A program made the position numbers and the translations under genes. A stretch of DNA of 7,325 bases from Ktedonobacter sp. (lineage in GTDB: Bacteria; Chloroflexota; Ktedonobacteria; Ktedonobacterales; Ktedonobacteraceae): contig DMFQ01000473.1 in the NCBI GenBank assembly GCA_003450555.1, positions 12,450-19,774 of the forward strand, written 5' to 3'. The first letter of the stretch is position 1; every line of letters begins with the position of its first letter. The notes below the pieces were generated by a model, which saw only the letters and a list, made by a program, of their open reading frames with translations, was not told the DNA's origin and searched no databases. Positions 5,509-7,325 of the stretch are shown in pieces.

Positions 5509-6936
5509 ATGGATCTACAACCTCAGCCTCAACCCACGTCTAAACACATCTTTAAGAAAAGGGGACGTTTTGTCCTCATAGTACTTATGCTTCTCTTCGT
5601 TTTAATAGGGACAATGAGCGTACTCCTTCGGCAACAGGTTGCCCGCGCCCAGGATGGGGATTGGCCTACTTTCCTGGGCAATGATGGACATACCAATTTC
5701 AATAGTGCCGAAACGATCATCAATCCTGCCACTGCACCTAACCTGAAATTGCGCTGGTCGCACAAGATAAGCAGCCACATCAGTACCCAACCAATAGTAG
5801 CAAATGGCTTGCTCTATTGGGGATCCTATGACGGCTTTGAACATGCATCAAATCTATCAGATGGGAGCGATCTCTGGAAAACGAACCTGGGGCAATCCAC
5901 AGATTGTAGAAACCAGATTCATGGTGTGCTCAGTACAGCGGCAGTTGCTTCCGTGCAAATTGGAGGAGTGTCCAAAACAGTGGTTTTCGTCGGCGGAGGT
6001 GATGCAAATCTCTATGCGCTTGATGCGAATTCTGGAACAATTATCTGGCAAACGGCCCTCGGAACGTCGCCAAACACCTTTCTATACAGTTCACCAACAG
6101 TGTTCAATGGCAGCGTCTACATGGGCGTATCGGCCCATGCTGATTGTAGTAAGATACAGGGATACGTTGTTCAGCTTGAAGCCTTAACAGGAACGATACA
6201 ACATACCTTCAATGTTGTACCTGCAGGGTGTGTGGGCGGAAGCGTATGGTCTTCACCAACCATTGACGTGAACACAGGCACTCTCTATTTTTCCTCCAGC
6301 GAGAGAGGGTTATGTAATAAGCATGAGAAGATGATGGATGCGCTAATAGCTTTAAACGCATCTGACCTATCGCTTATCGGCTTCTGGCAGATACCAGCAG
6401 CAGAAATGATCAACGACGGCGATTTCGGCAGTTCGCCAACACTTTTCACTGCGCTAATTAACGGCACCTCTCATAATATGGTCGGCCTTGCCAACAAGAA
6501 TGGTATCTATTACGCCTTCGACCGGGCAAATATCAGCGCAGGACCTTTATGGGAACTACGGCTCGCTACACCCCCAGGGCCGAGTAGTTCATCCAGTGCC
6601 TGGGACGGAACTACCCTGTATGTAGCTGCTGGCACCGCGACAGTGAATGGTACAAGTTGTGCCGGCACTCTGAGCGCTCTAAACCCGGCCACAGGTGTCC
6701 CTCTCTGGCAAGATTGCCTTAACTATGACGCACGTAGTAGTGTGACCTCCGTAGCGGGGTTGGTTGAGGTAGCCGTTGGCACTTCTATGATTGTGGTAGA
6801 TACAACGACAGGTAACCAGCTTTTCAGCTTCCAGGATGCAAATAGAAAATCAAATTTTCTGGGTCCAGGAAGTATCTCTAACGGCGTACTCTACCAGGCA
6901 AACATGGACGGCATAATGTACGCATTCGCACCATAG
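5509..6936 (+). CDS. Secreted 8-bladed PQQ-binding-like beta-propeller, PQQ dehydrogenase-like
   Basis: A 475-residue exported protein with signal core at 20-40 and cleavage likely after ARA (45-47). The mature protein opens with DWPTFLGNDGHTNFNSAE and reaches LKLRW (79-83), the usual entry of PQQ-dependent dehydrogenase and BamB-like propellers. About eight units follow, including LYALDANSGTIIW (168-180), VWSSPTIDVNTGTLYFSSSE (246-265), DGDFGSSPTLF (303-313), NKNGIYYAFDR (329-339), LNPATGVPLW (391-400) and a closing NGVLYQANMDGIMYAF (458-473). The VWSSPTID, DFGSSP and KNGxxYxxDR motifs are those expected of quinoprotein alcohol or polyvinyl alcohol dehydrogenases. D303/D305 and K330 are candidate PQQ-site residues by position. 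There is no CxxCH, so no fused cytochrome c. Cysteines at 133, 213, 241, 269, 384 and 403 suggest disulfides; the adjacent Cys-Cys pair of methanol dehydrogenase is absent. AAAAAGGA nine bases before the ATG supports the start. PQQ binding is inferred. Confidence 0.88.
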   Translation: MDLQPQPQPTSKHIFKKRGRFVLIVLMLLFVLIGTMSVLLRQQVARAQDGDWPTFLGNDGHTNFNSAETIINPATAPNLKLRWSHKISSHISTQPIVANGLLYWGSYDGFEHASNLSDGSDLWKTNLGQSTDCRNQIHGVLSTAAVASVQIGGVSKTVVFVGGGDANLYALDANSGTIIWQTALGTSPNTFLYSSPTVFNGSVYMGVSAHADCSKIQGYVVQLEALTGTIQHTFNVVPAGCVGGSVWSSPTIDVNTGTLYFSSSERGLCNKHEKMMDALIALNASDLSLIGFWQIPAAEMINDGDFGSSPTLFTALINGTSHNMVGLANKNGIYYAFDRANISAGPLWELRLATPPGPSSSSSAWDGTTLYVAAGTATVNGTSCAGTLSALNPATGVPLWQDCLNYDARSSVTSVAGLVEVAVGTSMIVVDTTTGNQLFSFQDANRKSNFLGPGSISNGVLYQANMDGIMYAFAP

Positions 6937-6978
6937 ACCGCTTTCGCACCTTAAACATAGACAGTTTTAAAAAATTGT

Positions 6979-6985
6979 GGGGGGA
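6979..6985 (+). promoter_or_regulatory. Ribosome binding site of the last, partial gene
   Basis: GGGGGGA ends nine bases upstream of the ATG at 6994. It lies in the 57-base gap after the 8-bladed propeller gene, which has no strong terminator, so the two genes may share a transcript. Confidence 0.5.
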
Positions 6986-6993
6986 TTTCATTA

Positions 6994-7325
6994 ATGTCTG
7001 AAGGCTCGCTCAAATTTACATTACCTGCTCGACCCTTTTTTCGCAGTGGATGGAGTCTTTCTATTTTGATACTGATACTTTCTTTAATAGTATCAGGCAT
7101 CATCATTGCACTTCCTCACCCTCCGTATGCACGTGCATCGGGTGCAACACTCTCAGTTACTCCTACAAAAGGAGCTTATACAGCTAATGACGATCAGATT
7201 CCTATTACGGTACAAGGTTTTCTGTATTCGCCCAAGGAGGTTATCAATGTCTACTGGAACTACACCGGTCCTGGCACAGGTACCCTGGAAGCCACTGCAA
7301 CAGCTAATAGCAAAGGGAACTTCAG
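6994..7325 (+). CDS. Exported protein with Ig-like repeat, N-terminal part only
   Basis: The first 110 codons of a gene that runs off the window. Residues 7-18 are basic and aromatic and 20-40 form a hydrophobic core rich in Ile and Leu. PPYARA then gives a likely signal peptidase site after residue 48. The mature chain begins SGATLSVTPTKGAYTANDDQ and continues ITVQGFLYSPKEVINVYWNY, then TGPGTGTLEATATANSKGNF. The VTP-x-G-x-Y ... I-V-GF-x-P-x-E-V-V-W pattern is an Ig-like or IPT-like beta-sandwich seen as a surface-exposed module in exported bacterial proteins. What follows (more repeats, a propeller or a catalytic domain) is not visible. The start is chosen for its purine-rich ribosome site and the complete signal peptide that follows. 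Export is well supported; function is unknown. Confidence 0.8.
   Translation, partial: MSEGSLKFTLPARPFFRSGWSLSILILILSLIVSGIIIALPHPPYARASGATLSVTPTKGAYTANDDQIPITVQGFLYSPKEVINVYWNYTGPGTGTLEATATANSKGNF

Noticed and set aside
5804..6187. Open frame of 127 codons on the plus strand
   Set aside because: It lies fully inside the 8-bladed propeller gene in another frame, and its product has no recognisable family features.
6925..6960. Direct repeat TTCGCACC across the stop codon of the 8-bladed propeller gene
   Set aside because: Only eight matching bases with partly similar flanks; no mobile element or conserved structure is associated with it.
6961..6978. AT-rich inverted repeat as terminator after the 8-bladed propeller gene
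   Set aside because: ACAGTTTT/AAAATTGT is short, nearly all A and T with one wobble, and lacks a GC stem or trailing T-run.

Overview
The window most likely comes from a soil bacterium with a large, paralogue-rich set of exported proteins. My best guess is the class Ktedonobacteria (Chloroflexota). I base this on the run of PQQ-like propeller proteins, signal peptides ending in ARA/VRA/AHA, a Tat-exported SnoaL-like protein and roughly balanced base composition. This is inference from family style; there is no rRNA or marker gene here. No tRNA, rRNA, CRISPR array, transposase or phage gene was seen.

Layout. Positions 38-1820 hold two minus-strand genes that probably form one transcript: a Tat-exported SnoaL-like protein, then a secreted PQQ-like beta-propeller. 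A gene-free region of about 390 bases (1821-2207) separates them from a plus-strand series. That series is a secreted GH39-like (clan GH-A) glycoside hydrolase (2208-3974), a 7-bladed propeller (4156-5286), an 8-bladed propeller resembling a PQQ dehydrogenase (5509-6936), and the start of a signal-peptide protein with an Ig-like repeat (6994 to the window end). Hairpins follow the hydrolase gene (4000-4051) and the first plus-strand propeller (5300-5338), so these genes look like separate or partly separate transcription units. The last two genes are 57 bases apart with no strong hairpin between them and may be co-transcribed.

All six genes carry an export signal (five Sec type, one Tat type), so this is a block of extracellular or surface proteins. 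Three are propellers of different architecture, suggesting old paralogues rather than fresh duplicates. No cytoplasmic enzyme, transporter or regulator is present to define a pathway; a joint role in extracellular substrate oxidation or glycan handling is only a guess.

The points most worth checking are these. The SnoaL-like gene has an apparent one-base frameshift near its 3' end; removing one A restores a family-like C-terminus and a stop just before the next gene. The hydrolase has Gln where the acid/base Glu of the WNEP motif should be, while the predicted nucleophile Glu is kept. Two 30-bp-spaced palindromic repeats lie upstream of the hydrolase gene, and a related element lies upstream of the 8-bladed propeller gene.
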